Assembly (NCBI RefSeq): GCF_000302535.1
Contig: NC_018708.1
Span: 3,844,001 to 3,908,000, forward strand
Direction: 5' to 3'
Source: Acidovorax sp. KKS102
Lineage (GTDB): Bacteria; Pseudomonadota; Gammaproteobacteria; Burkholderiales; Burkholderiaceae_C
DNA length: 64,000 nt
Part shown: one piece after another, positions 49,679 to 60,242 of the stretch
Position numbering within the stretch: the stretch's first letter is position 1
Layout of the letters: each line of letters opens with the position of its first letter
Program-made: the position numbers and the translations under genes
Notes under the pieces: generated by a model
The model's database searches: none
What the model saw: the letters and a program-made list of their open reading frames with translations, nothing else
Told to the model about the DNA's origin: nothing

Positions 49679-50324
49679 TACAGACACCGACGCTGCCGGG
49701 GGTACGGCGGGTGCGGACGGCGCACGCCTCACGCGGCGCACCCTGCTGGGCAGGGGCGCGTCGGGCGCCGTGGGTGGCGTCCTGGGTATCGCGGCCTTGC
49801 AAAGCTGGGCCGCTCAGGAGGCGGGAGCAGAAGCCTTGCTGCGCCAGGGCGGCGTGGTCGCGCTGTTCCGCCACGCGCTGGCCCCTGGCACGTTCGATCC
49901 GCCAGGGTTCCGTCTGGGCGACTGCGGCACCCAGCGCAACCTGAGCGACGAAGGCCGGGCCCAGGCGCGCCGCATTGGCGAATGGTTTCAGGCGCGGCAG
50001 TTGCAGCCAGCCAAGGTGTTGTCCAGCCCCTGGTGCCGGTGCATCGACACCGCCACGCTGGCCTTTGGCGCACCCCAGGTCTGGGCGCCGCTGGGCTCGC
50101 CCCGGGGCTATCCCGAGACGACCGGAGCGGCCCATCTCCGCGCTCTGCGCGACGCGCTGGCCACCGCCTCCGCACGCAGCGGCCGGTTTGAAGTGTGGGT
50201 GAGCCACATGTTTGTACAGGCCGACCTGGCGCAGGACAGCACGCGCTCTGGCGAGGCTCTCATATTGCGCCAACAGGGTGGCGCTGCCCCTCAGGTTCTG
50301 GCGCGATGGGCCCTGCCCGGCTGA
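49650..50324 (+). CDS. Tat-exported histidine phosphatase family protein
   Basis: 224-residue phosphatase-like protein. A twin-arginine signal (LTRRTLLGRGASGAVGG) leads to the phospho-His motif VALFRHALAPG, where RH is the catalytic pair. NLSDEGRAQARRIGEWF follows, and the second His is in VWVSHMFVQ. Periplasmic members remove phosphate from sugars or lipids; the substrate is open. The gene overlaps the metallo-hydrolase by 29 bases; the start may be 49650 or 49656. Confidence 0.85.
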   Translation: MAMPSSLRPDTDTDAAGGTAGADGARLTRRTLLGRGASGAVGGVLGIAALQSWAAQEAGAEALLRQGGVVALFRHALAPGTFDPPGFRLGDCGTQRNLSDEGRAQARRIGEWFQARQLQPAKVLSSPWCRCIDTATLAFGAPQVWAPLGSPRGYPETTGAAHLRALRDALATASARSGRFEVWVSHMFVQADLAQDSTRSGEALILRQQGGAAPQVLARWALPG

Positions 50325-50429
50325 ACCTTCAGCCCCTTTCCTTGCAAGACGTGGTGCCACCCCTTTTGGGGCCCGCGCTGCACCTGTGGCCTAATATGGC
50401 CCTTTTCTCCACTTTCTCAGAGACCAATC

Positions 50430-50600
50430 ATGGGCAACAAGATCGTCACCGAAGCAGACCGCAAGCGCACCCCCCAACCCAAGCCACTGCCCGGCGTGAC
50501 GCTGAACACCCCCGGCCGCGGCCAGCGCGTGAGCCTGGAGCGTGGTGTCGCCACGCGCAGCAAGAAGAACCCTGGCAAGCGTTCGCGCAAGGGCGGCTGA
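50430..50600 (+). CDS. Small basic conserved-looking protein, 56 residues
   Basis: Starts MGNKIVTEADRKRTPQPKPL and ends GKRSRKGG. Very basic (Lys/Arg-rich, with Pro and Gly), no signal or membrane segment. The basic tail fits a nucleic-acid or ribosome-associated protein, which is inference only. It is followed by a clear terminator at 50647, and the leader carries a TATGG-type AT-rich stretch at about 50396, so it is probably a one-gene unit. Confidence 0.6.
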   Translation: MGNKIVTEADRKRTPQPKPLPGVTLNTPGRGQRVSLERGVATRSKKNPGKRSRKGG

Positions 50601-50646
50601 TCGGCCACCCGGGGCGCTGCGGCGTCCCGCCAGCATCTACAAAAAC

Positions 50647-50668
50647 GCCCTCCTCCGAGGGCTTTTTT
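50647..50668 (+). terminator. Rho-independent terminator, small basic protein gene
   Basis: GCCCTC (50647-50652), loop CTCC, GAGGGC (50657-50662), then six T. It ends the transcript of the 56-residue protein and, with the A-run before the stem, may also serve the convergent kinase gene ending at 50698. Confidence 0.8.
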
Positions 50669-50697
50669 GTGGGCGTTGCACTGCCTATTCCCCCTGC

Positions 50698-53235
<2,538 letters not shown>

Positions 53236-53236
53236 G

Positions 53237-54049
53237 TCAGCGCACCACGATGGCGCTCAGGCCGTTCTGGGAGGCCGCACGCTGCAGGCGGCCATCTGCC
53301 TTGATACGGGCTACAAAGGCCTCGACCGTGGCCAGCCACGCCGCGTCGCCGCGCTTGACCGCATAGCCGTAGGGCAGCACCGAGAACGGTTCGGGCGACT
53401 CGATGAGCCGGGCCCAGTCGGCGTTGTCCATCAGGCGCCGGCTGTAGGGGTAGTCGGTCATGAACACGTCAATGCGCCCGGCCGTCAGTTCGCGCTCCCG
53501 GGTTGCGGGCAACTGGATGCGCACCAGCGTGGCCTGCTTGAGGCGCTGGGCCATGATGGGCTCCATGAACGTGCCTGCCTGCACACCCACCAGCACGCCC
53601 GGCTTGTCGATGTCGGCCCACTGCTTGATGACCGTGTTGGTCTTGGTTGTGATGCCGTAGATGTCGCTGCGCATATAGGGCTGGGTGAAAGCCAGCTTCT
53701 CCATGCGCTGGGGCAGCATGCCAATGGCGAACATGGCCACGTCACAACGGTCCTGGTTCAGGTCATCAATGAGGGTGGGAAAGGAAGAGTCCACGTATTC
53801 GACCCGGGCCTTGAGATCGCGCGCCAGCTCGCCCGACAGGTCAATGTCGATGCCGCCCAGCTGCTGCGTGCGCGGGTGGCGAAAGGTCACGCCGTAGTAG
53901 TCCGGCCACACACACACGCGCAGCACCGACTGGCTCTGGACCCGGTCGGCCACAGGCCCTGCCAGCGCGCTGGTGGCGCACGCCGCCAGCAGCAGGCGGG
54001 TGATGGCACGTGCCCCCGGTTTCAGCCACTGCATCATCGTCATCATCAT
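53237..54049 (-). CDS. Periplasmic solute-binding protein (SBP family 3) in a signalling operon
   Basis: 270-residue protein with signal peptide (RAITRLLLAACATSALAGPV). The SBP_bac_3 fold shows in GGIDIDLSGELARDLKARVEYV, then DVAMFAIGMLPQRMEKLAFTQP and GVLVGVQAGTFME. Such proteins bind amino acids or small carboxylates. There is no transporter permease nearby; it stands 1 nt before a sensor kinase and 67 nt after the HD-GYP gene, so it likely acts as ligand receptor for the kinase, a split version of BvgS-type sensors (inference). ATG at 54049 follows AGGA by six bases; two more ATGs occur within six bases. Confidence 0.88.
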   Translation of the reverse strand: MMMTMMQWLKPGARAITRLLLAACATSALAGPVADRVQSQSVLRVCVWPDYYGVTFRHPRTQQLGGIDIDLSGELARDLKARVEYVDSSFPTLIDDLNQDRCDVAMFAIGMLPQRMEKLAFTQPYMRSDIYGITTKTNTVIKQWADIDKPGVLVGVQAGTFMEPIMAQRLKQATLVRIQLPATRERELTAGRIDVFMTDYPYSRRLMDNADWARLIESPEPFSVLPYGYAVKRGDAAWLATVEAFVARIKADGRLQRAASQNGLSAIVVR

Positions 54050-54116
54050 GGGGAATCCTTGAATCAATCCAACCACCGTACCCACAGTGGCCTGCCGCAG
54101 AGCGGCCAAAAAAGGG

Positions 54117-54893
54117 TCAGGGCGCATCGATCAGTGCATCGAACGACGGGCATTCCTGCGTGATCTTGCACCGCAGTGCGTCAATGGCCGCAGCATGCGC
54201 CAAAAACGTGTCCACGATCACCGGGTCAAACGCGCGCCCACGCTCGGCTGCCAGCATCTCCAGCGCCACCGGCACGGTGAAGGCGGGGCGATACACCCGG
54301 TCCATCGTCAGTGCGTCAAAAAAGTCCACCACGGCCGTGATGCGGCCCGACAGCGGAATGGCATCGCCCGCCAGGCCTGCAGGGTAGCCCTGGCCGTCGT
54401 AGCGTTCGTGGTGCGTGAGCGCCACCTCGGCCGCCATGCGAAAGACGGGAATCTGCGAACGCCCGAGGATCTCGGCACCCATGGCGGCATGGCAGTTCAT
54501 GGTCTGGCGCTCTTCCGGGGTGAGCTTGCCGGGCTTCTTGAGCACGCTGTCCGGGGTGCCGATCTTGCCGATGTCATGCATGGGCGCCGCCTTGCGCAGC
54601 ATGCGGGCGTAGCCCACCGTCTGCCCCAGCGCGAGGGCCAGTGCCTCGGCCAGATAGCCGATGCGCACGATGTGCACGCCGGTGTCATCGTCTTTGAGGT
54701 CTGCGGCGGCCGACAGGTGCAGCAGTGCCGCGTGGTGCGCGCGGGTGACCTCGCGCAGCGCTTCGTTGCGCTCCCGGTACATGCGGCCAAAGTCACGCAC
54801 AAAACGCTCCATCTGCGCCGCTGCGGCCTCGTCAAAGCACCGGGTGTCTGGCGGAGCCTGGGGAGCAGGCTCCAGCACTGGGAGCGAAGTCAC
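54117..54893 (-). CDS. HD-GYP domain c-di-GMP phosphodiesterase
   Basis: 258-residue soluble protein, lacking its own receiver. After an N-terminal helical part (SAAADLKDDDTGVHIVRIGY) the HD motif MHDIGKIGTPDSVL is near residue 105, and HHERYDGQGYPAGLAGDAIPL near 159 is the GYP signature with metal ligands intact. It should hydrolyse c-di-GMP to GMP. The ATG at 54893 overlaps the stop of the single-domain receiver gene (ATGA), giving a split version of RpfG, which carries both in one protein. Confidence 0.94.
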   Translation of the reverse strand: MTSLPVLEPAPQAPPDTRCFDEAAAAQMERFVRDFGRMYRERNEALREVTRAHHAALLHLSAAADLKDDDTGVHIVRIGYLAEALALALGQTVGYARMLRKAAPMHDIGKIGTPDSVLKKPGKLTPEERQTMNCHAAMGAEILGRSQIPVFRMAAEVALTHHERYDGQGYPAGLAGDAIPLSGRITAVVDFFDALTMDRVYRPAFTVPVALEMLAAERGRAFDPVIVDTFLAHAAAIDALRCKITQECPSFDALIDAP

Positions 54894-55261
54894 TGCGCTG
54901 CCTCCATGCGGTAGATGGTCTCCAGCACCTGCAGCGTGCTGAAGGGCTTCATCAGGTAGTCGTCGGCGCCTGCCGCGAAACCTGCCGCCCGGTCATCCGA
55001 CTGCACCCGGGCCGTCAGCATGATCACCTTGGTGTGGCGCATGCCCGGGGCCGATTTGATGCGGCGGCACACATCCAGGCCGTTCAGGGTGCCCGGCATC
55101 ATCACGTCGAGCAGCACGATGTCCGGCTGCAGCTCCTGGGCCAGCACCCAGCCCGCGTCGCCCGTGGCGGCTTCGTGGATCTCGAAGTCATCAAACTCCA
55201 GCGTCATCTTGAGCAGCTTGCGGATATCGATGTGGTCTTCGACGATGAGGATCTTTTTCAT
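54890..55261 (-). CDS. Single-domain response regulator (CheY-like)
   Basis: 123-residue receiver only: acidic pocket ILIVEDH, phospho-Asp in DIVLLDVMMPG, Thr in VIMLTAR and Lys in YLMKPF. It is the first gene of the minus-strand signalling operon and is coupled to the HD-GYP gene by a four-base overlap. Phosphorylation by the kinase at 50698 is likely but inferred. ATG at 55261 opens the domain directly. Confidence 0.93.
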   Translation of the reverse strand: MKKILIVEDHIDIRKLLKMTLEFDDFEIHEAATGDAGWVLAQELQPDIVLLDVMMPGTLNGLDVCRRIKSAPGMRHTKVIMLTARVQSDDRAAGFAAGADDYLMKPFSTLQVLETIYRMEAAQ

Positions 55262-55332
55262 GGCGGGAACCCTTGTGGGGCAGAGGTCGGCTTGGAAATA
55301 CAAAAAAGCACAGATCAGGGTGTTTTTTTGCC

Positions 55333-55366
55333 ATTGATAGAATCATATCAATCATTTTTATCAAAT
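55333..55366. promoter_or_regulatory. AT-rich divergent regulatory region with ATTGATA inverted repeat
   Basis: ATTGATA (55333-55339) and TATCAAT (55346-55352) flank GAATCA, and a third half-site TATCAAAT follows at 55359-55366. The region is AT-rich in a GC-rich genome and lies between the divergent receiver (55261) and HTH-receiver (55443) genes. It probably binds a regulator of both; the excisionase-like HTH of the latter is the obvious candidate (inference). Confidence 0.45.
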
Positions 55367-55442
55367 ACAAGACGTATGTTTGAAAAAATTAGGAGAAAAT
55401 GCGCGATCTATGCAATCTGACCATTCCCTCGCGGAGCGCGCC

Positions 55443-56084
55443 ATGGCCGACCACTACACAACGCTCGAAGTCGCCAAGATGCTGGGCATGGCCGTACGGT
55501 CCGTCCAGCTGATGGTGGACCGCAACGAGCTGGAGGCCTGGAAGACGCCGGGCGGACATCGCCGTATCTCCCGCGCATCGGTGGAACGCTGGATGACCGC
55601 CCACGGCGCCGGGGGCGCGGCCCCGGCACCCGCAGCCGACACGCCGGTGGCCAGCCGCCACCCTCTGGCACCGCCCGTGGCCCCCGCCAAAGGGCGCGCG
55701 CCGCAGATCCTGCTGATTGAAGACTCGATCCATTTCCAGAATCTGGTCGGCCTCATCGTGCAGCAACACTTTCCGGGTGTGCAGTTGCAGGTGGCCAACG
55801 ATGGCATCACCGGTCTGGCGCTGTATGGGCAGATACAGCCCGAGGTGCTGATCGTGGACATCCTGCTGCCGGGCATTGACGGCGCCACCCTGATCACCAC
55901 GCTGCGTTCGCACCCCCAGTTTGCGCGCAGCCACCTTATCGTGGTCACCTCACTCGACGAGCAACAGCGCGAGCCCTACGCGTTCGCCCTGCAGGGCGTG
56001 AAGGTCATTCACAAACCCCGGCTGGTGGCCGAGCTGCCGAGCGCACTGGCAGCGTGTATTCCACAGGCCCAGGTGCCCGCATGA
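55443..56084 (+). CDS. Excisionase/MerR-like HTH fused to a receiver domain
   Basis: 213-residue protein. The N-terminal helix-turn-helix (YTTLEVAKMLGMAVRSVQLM, then TPGGHRRISRASVERWM, residues 4-50) is of the excisionase/BldC kind. A Pro/Ala linker follows, then a receiver (about 85-205) with LLIEDS, EVLIVDILLPGIDG and VIHKPR. An atypical order: DNA-binding domain first, receiver last. The start at 55443 is supported by CGGAG six bases upstream; 55410 is possible. The stop overlaps the start of the receiver-Hpt gene (ATGA), so both act in one relay, probably with the divergent operon. Confidence 0.85.
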   Translation: MADHYTTLEVAKMLGMAVRSVQLMVDRNELEAWKTPGGHRRISRASVERWMTAHGAGGAAPAPAADTPVASRHPLAPPVAPAKGRAPQILLIEDSIHFQNLVGLIVQQHFPGVQLQVANDGITGLALYGQIQPEVLIVDILLPGIDGATLITTLRSHPQFARSHLIVVTSLDEQQREPYAFALQGVKVIHKPRLVAELPSALAACIPQAQVPA

Positions 56085-56815
56085 GCGCGCCCAAGGTCCT
56101 GCTGGTGGAAGACGACAGCTCCATCGCGCGCTTTGTGCAGATGGCGCTGGAGGAGCTTCCGATCGAGCTGGTGACCTGCGCCAATGTGCCGGACGCCATG
56201 CAGGCGCTGCACGCCGGGGGGGTGGAACTCATCATCACCGACCTCATGCTGCCCGGCGAGTCCGGCATTGACCTCGTACAGCGGCTACTGCAAGAGCCCG
56301 TGCACGGACGCCGGATTCCTGTCGCAGTGTTCAGCGCAGGCCTGACGCCACCCGTGCGCGAGCAACTGCTGGCCATGAAGGTATGGCGCATGGTGTCCAA
56401 ACCCGCATCGGTGGCTGAGCTGGAGGCCTGTGTGACCGATGCATTGGCGCTGGTGGCTGAGCCCCCTGCCAATGCGCCGGCCACAACCACCACGCCGGCC
56501 GGTGAAGCGGGCGACGACGAGGCGCAGGCCATTGCCACCCACTTTGCGGGCGACGAGTTTCTGTTCAAGGCCTACCGCGCCAGCTGCCTGCAGCAGTTCC
56601 CCGCCGACATACGGCAAGGCGATGCCGCCTGCACGGCACAAGACTGGCCCGCGCTGCGCCGTCTGGCACACAGCCTGGCCACCGTGCTGCTCACCCTCGG
56701 CCACCCGTCCCAGAGCGTGCGCGCCCGCCAGCTGGAAAACGCGGCCGCCCAGCCCGCCCCCGAGGCGTGCCTGGAGCATTGGCGCCTGCTGCGGGCGTTC
56801 CTCCTCCAACTCTGA
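56081..56815 (+). CDS. Receiver-Hpt phosphorelay protein
   Basis: 244 residues. An N-terminal receiver (VLLVEDDSS, LIITDLMLPGESG, VSKPAS) is joined by a Thr/Pro linker to an Hpt-like domain: FKAYRASCLQQFPADI, and LAHSLATVLLTLG with the candidate phospho-His. Such proteins move phosphate between a kinase and a second receiver. It is coupled by ATGA to the HTH-receiver gene. The Hpt motif LAHSL differs from the common HTLKG, so its activity should be treated as likely rather than certain. Confidence 0.82.
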   Translation: MSAPKVLLVEDDSSIARFVQMALEELPIELVTCANVPDAMQALHAGGVELIITDLMLPGESGIDLVQRLLQEPVHGRRIPVAVFSAGLTPPVREQLLAMKVWRMVSKPASVAELEACVTDALALVAEPPANAPATTTTPAGEAGDDEAQAIATHFAGDEFLFKAYRASCLQQFPADIRQGDAACTAQDWPALRRLAHSLATVLLTLGHPSQSVRARQLENAAAQPAPEACLEHWRLLRAFLLQL

Positions 56816-56964
56816 TCCGGCGCCAGCGGCGCTGCAGGCCCACCGCGTGGCCTTGCAGAGGTCCGGCAGTGGGCGATCTCCCACCCAGCCACCCCCAAAT
56901 GAAACGCACACCTCATCGGGCGACGGCACCATTTTCCCAAAAATAACCATTCAGAGCAAAAAAT

Positions 56965-56996
56965 AACCAATTGGTCTAATATAGAAACAATTGGTT
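56965..56996. promoter_or_regulatory. Promoter region with AACCAATTG inverted repeat upstream of the MHYT gene
   Basis: AACCAATTG (56965-56973) and CAATTGGTT (56988-56996) are perfect nine-base arms around TATA-like sequence (TCTAATATAGAAA). Two AAAATAACCA direct repeats (the second ending into the left arm) lie about 21 bases apart upstream. This looks like an operator overlapping the promoter of the MHYT gene. The rest of the 242-nt gap shows nothing. Confidence 0.5.
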
Positions 56997-57057
56997 TCAA
57001 CTGCTCCCTGAGCGGTGTGAAACGCCCCCCTTTTTCACCCCTCACAGGCAGCTCTCC

Positions 57058-57825
57058 ATGGACTCCACCGTTGTCTCCGAATACCGCCCCCACCTCGTCG
57101 CCGCCTCGTTCGCACTGGCGTTCATCGGTTCGCTGATCGCGCTGATGGTCACGCGGCGCATCCGCTACCAGGATGGCTCGCTGAACCGCGCAGCCGCAGT
57201 CACGGCGGGTGTGGCCCTGGGTGGGATCGGCGTGTGGTCCATGCACTTTGTGGGCATGGTGGCGCTGCGGCTGGATGTGGCCAGTAGCTATGGCATTGTC
57301 GAAAGCGCGGTGTCCCTGGTGGCTGCTGTGGTCTGCACCTCGGCCGCACTCATCGTCGTGTCCAAGGCGCCTCGGGACCTGGCACGCATTCTGGGCGCAG
57401 GGTTGTTGTTGGGCCTGGGTGTGGCGGGCATGCACTACCTGGGCATGTACGGCATGAAGATTGGCGGCTACATCAACTGGGACCTGCGCACCGTGGCGCT
57501 TTCAGTGCTCATCGCGGTGGCAGCAGGCACGGCCGCCCTATGGCTGGCCTTCAACACCCGCAGCATGGCCAGCCGCGCAGGGGCCGCCCTGCTCATGGCC
57601 GCTGCCGTGTGCGCCATGCACTACACCGGTATGGGCGCGGCCGAGTTCATCTGCACCACCCCCAACCGCTTTGCCACCGTGCAGGGCACCTGGCTGGTCA
57701 GTTCGCTGGGTCTGGGGCCCACCGTGGCCGCTTGCGCCTTTGCGATGGCTGTGCTGCTTTCTGTGGACCTGTACGTGCAGTGGATGCAGCGCTCCATCGG
57801 GCAGCAGCGGCGCCGCACCGCCTGA
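57058..57825 (+). CDS. MHYT-domain membrane sensor
   Basis: 255-residue integral membrane protein with seven helices. Three copies of the MHYT-type motif are seen: WSMHFVGM, AGMHYLGMYGM and CAMHYTGMGAAEF, thought to bind copper and sense oxygen, CO or NO. MHYT is usually fused to GGDEF or EAL; here it stands alone, and the C-terminus ends in a basic tail without an output domain. It lies 242 nt after the receiver-Hpt gene and has its own operator-like promoter, so it is an independent unit that may couple to nearby c-di-GMP proteins by contact. Confidence 0.9.
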   Translation: MDSTVVSEYRPHLVAASFALAFIGSLIALMVTRRIRYQDGSLNRAAAVTAGVALGGIGVWSMHFVGMVALRLDVASSYGIVESAVSLVAAVVCTSAALIVVSKAPRDLARILGAGLLLGLGVAGMHYLGMYGMKIGGYINWDLRTVALSVLIAVAAGTAALWLAFNTRSMASRAGAALLMAAAVCAMHYTGMGAAEFICTTPNRFATVQGTWLVSSLGLGPTVAACAFAMAVLLSVDLYVQWMQRSIGQQRRRTA

Positions 57826-57909
57826 ACCCACCAGATCAGCCAAAGCTCGCGCAAAAAACAAGGACCGAGGCAGGGTGGATTCGGCCCACTCTTCAATAAG
57901 ATGGCGGCC

Positions 57910-58599
57910 ATGATCACCCTGCACCACCTCGAAACCTCGCGCTCGCAGCGCATTCTCTGGCTGTTGGAAGAGCTGGGCGTGCCCTACGAGCTCAAGATCT
58001 ACGCGCGCGACAAGGCCACCAAGCTGGCCCCACTGGCGCTCAAGGCCATTCACCCCCTGGGCAAGTCACCGGTCATCACGGATGGCGACGAAGTGATCGC
58101 CGAATCGGGTGCGATCATCGAGTACCTGGTGGAAACCTATGGCGAGCAAGCCCGGGGCGACTTGGCCCACCTGCAGCCCGCGCCACGCACCGCCGAACAC
58201 CGCCAGTGCCGCTTCTGGATGCACTATGCCGAGGGCTCGCTGATGAACTGGCTGGTGATGAAGCTGGTGTTCAAGACCATCCCCACCCAGCCCATGCCCT
58301 TCTTCGTGAAGCCCATTGCGCGCGCGCTGTGCGGCACGGTGCAGCAAAAGCTCATCGACCCCAACGTGGACACGGCGCTGGCATTCATTGAAGAGCACCT
58401 GGGCACCCACCGCTGGTTTGCCGGGGAGCACCTGACCATTGCGGATTTTCAGATGAGCTTTGCGGTGGAGGCGCTGATGTCCCGCGCCAACGACGCAAGC
58501 CGCTGCCCGCACCTGCAGGCCTACCTGGAGCGCATGCATGCCCGCCCGGCCTACCAGCGCGGCATTGCCAAGGGCGGCCCGGTGGTGATCGAGGCCTGA
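57910..58599 (+). CDS. Glutathione S-transferase family protein
   Basis: About 229 residues. Thioredoxin-fold N-terminus (LHHLETSRSQRILWLLEELG, with the catalytic Ser in SRS) and the conserved HPLGKSPVI and ESGAIIEYL motifs of GSTs. The helical C-terminal domain has WFAGEHLTIADFQMSF. It conjugates or reduces substrates with glutathione; specificity is unknown. The ATG at 57910 is chosen; one three codons upstream is possible. It lies 18 nt from the phosphatase gene and is likely co-transcribed. Confidence 0.93.
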   Translation: MITLHHLETSRSQRILWLLEELGVPYELKIYARDKATKLAPLALKAIHPLGKSPVITDGDEVIAESGAIIEYLVETYGEQARGDLAHLQPAPRTAEHRQCRFWMHYAEGSLMNWLVMKLVFKTIPTQPMPFFVKPIARALCGTVQQKLIDPNVDTALAFIEEHLGTHRWFAGEHLTIADFQMSFAVEALMSRANDASRCPHLQAYLERMHARPAYQRGIAKGGPVVIEA

Positions 58600-58617
58600 A
58601 CGTACGCGACCATCACC

Positions 58618-59121
58618 ATGTCCCGCTACGCCATCCTGTTCGTGTGCATGGGCAACATCTGCCGCAGCCCCACAGCCCACGGCGTGTTCCGCCACAAGAT
58701 CACCCACAGCGGTCTGGCGCACAGCGTGATGGTGGATTCGGCCGGCACGCACAACTACCACCCCGGCGAGCCGCCCGACACCCGCACCCAGCGCCACGCG
58801 GCGCAGCGCGGCTATGACCTGTCGGACCTGCGGGCCCGGCAGATCACGGATGCGGACTTTGCGCGGTACGACCTGATCCTGGCCATGGACTGGGACAACC
58901 TCGCCCTGGCACAAGACCTGTGCCCACCCGCACACGCGCACAAGCTGCGGCGCATGACGGAGTTCTGCCTGCAGTTCGACAGCCCGGTGGTGCCCGACCC
59001 GTACTACGGCGGCAGCCAAGGTTTTGAAGAGGTGCTGGACCTGGTGGAAGACGCCTGCGAAGGTCTGCTCAGGCACGTGCAGCGGCAGCTGCAGGCCCAG
59101 GTGCCACCGGTGCAGCACTGA
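58618..59121 (+). CDS. Low-molecular-weight protein tyrosine phosphatase
   Basis: 167-residue phosphatase. The P-loop is CMGNICRSP (CX5R), starting near residue 10, and VPDPYYGG carries the general acid Asp. VDSAGTHNYHPGEPPDTR is typical. In bacteria such enzymes dephosphorylate tyrosine kinases of capsule or exopolysaccharide export, or have housekeeping roles; no such kinase is near. It is 18 nt after the GST gene. Confidence 0.93.
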   Translation: MSRYAILFVCMGNICRSPTAHGVFRHKITHSGLAHSVMVDSAGTHNYHPGEPPDTRTQRHAAQRGYDLSDLRARQITDADFARYDLILAMDWDNLALAQDLCPPAHAHKLRRMTEFCLQFDSPVVPDPYYGGSQGFEEVLDLVEDACEGLLRHVQRQLQAQVPPVQH

Positions 59122-59139
59122 CCTCGGGGACGAACCGAG

Positions 59140-60213
59140 CTACCGCACGCCGCACACCAGGGCGCCCGGGTCGTTGTGGGCCAGCTCCCGGTCGTTCTTG
59201 GCCTGGGCCACTTCCATGTCACGCGGCAAGGTCACGCCGTTCTTCACGGCCAAAATCTCGGCCATCACGCTCACCGCAATCTCGGGCGGTGTCTTGCTGC
59301 CGATGTAGATGCCAATGGGCCCGCGCAGGCGCTGCAGGCTGGCTTCGGTCTGGTCGAAGTGCTCGATCATGCGGGCGCGCCGCGCCTCGTTGTTGCGGCG
59401 CGAGCCAATACCGCCCACGTAGAACGCCTCGGTGTTCAGCGCCTCCAGCAGCGCCAGGTCGTCCAGCTTGGGGTCGTGCGTGAGGGCCACCACGCAGGTG
59501 CGGCGGTCAGGCTTGAAGGCCAGCACCACATCGTCGGGCATGTCGCTCACCACGGTGGCGCCGGGCACGCTCCAGCTGCCCCGGTACTCCTCGCGCGGGT
59601 CGCACACCGTCACGGCAAAGCCGTTGAACAAGGCCATGGTGGCCAGGTATTCGGTGAGCTGCCCCGCACCGATGAGCAACATGCGGTACTCGGGGCCGAA
59701 GGTGTTGGTGAGCTGCTGCGCATCCACCTTGAGATCCTCGGGGGCCTGGGTGGGCGCCAGGGTCACGGTGCCGTCAGACAGGCGCACAGTGCGCTGCACC
59801 AGGCGCCCAGCGGCCAGCTGGGCAATCAAGTCGGCCAGCAGGGTGGGATCGGGGTCGTACTCCAGCAGCAGCTCCAGCGTGCCGCCGCAGGGCAGGCCAA
59901 AGCGGTGGGCCTCGTCGGCGCTGACGCCGTATTTGACGAACGATGGCGGACCGCTGGGGATGCGGTGGTCGGTACCGTCTGCCGCCGCACCCGCCTGTGC
60001 ATAGGCGCGGGTGTGGCGGTCGATCAAATCGTCTTCAATGCACCCGCCCGACACCGACCCGACCACCGCGCCGTCCTCGCACAGCGCCATGATCGAGCCC
60101 ACGGGCCGGGGCGATGAGCCCCATGTGCGCACCACCGTGGCCAGCAGCGCACGGCGCCCTGCGGCCCGCCAGCCCTGCAGTGTGCGCAGCACGACGACGT
60201 CCAAATTTTCCAT
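59140..60213 (-). CDS. xdhC: XdhC/CoxF-family maturation factor
   Basis: 357-residue protein of the XdhC/CoxI family that binds molybdopterin cofactor and inserts it, after sulfuration, into xanthine dehydrogenase-type enzymes. WGSSPRPVGSIMALCEDGA, VSGGCIEDDLI and the Rossmann region LIGAGQLTEYLATMAL are present, as are the NADP-type C-terminus GIGSRRNNEARR and IGIYIGSKTPPEIAVSV. It follows coxG by 29 nt and lies at the end of the cox-type cluster. ATG at 60213. Confidence 0.92.
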   Translation of the reverse strand: MENLDVVVLRTLQGWRAAGRRALLATVVRTWGSSPRPVGSIMALCEDGAVVGSVSGGCIEDDLIDRHTRAYAQAGAAADGTDHRIPSGPPSFVKYGVSADEAHRFGLPCGGTLELLLEYDPDPTLLADLIAQLAAGRLVQRTVRLSDGTVTLAPTQAPEDLKVDAQQLTNTFGPEYRMLLIGAGQLTEYLATMALFNGFAVTVCDPREEYRGSWSVPGATVVSDMPDDVVLAFKPDRRTCVVALTHDPKLDDLALLEALNTEAFYVGGIGSRRNNEARRARMIEHFDQTEASLQRLRGPIGIYIGSKTPPEIAVSVMAEILAVKNGVTLPRDMEVAQAKNDRELAHNDPGALVCGVR

Positions 60214-60242
60214 GACTCACTTCCTTCCGCTGCCCCGGGCAA

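Noticed and set aside
55380-55440. Starts of the HTH-receiver gene at 55380 (TTG) or 55410
   Set aside because: The TTG lies in the AT-rich leader; 55410 has its nearest AGGAG some 14 bases away, while 55443 has CGGAG at good spacing.
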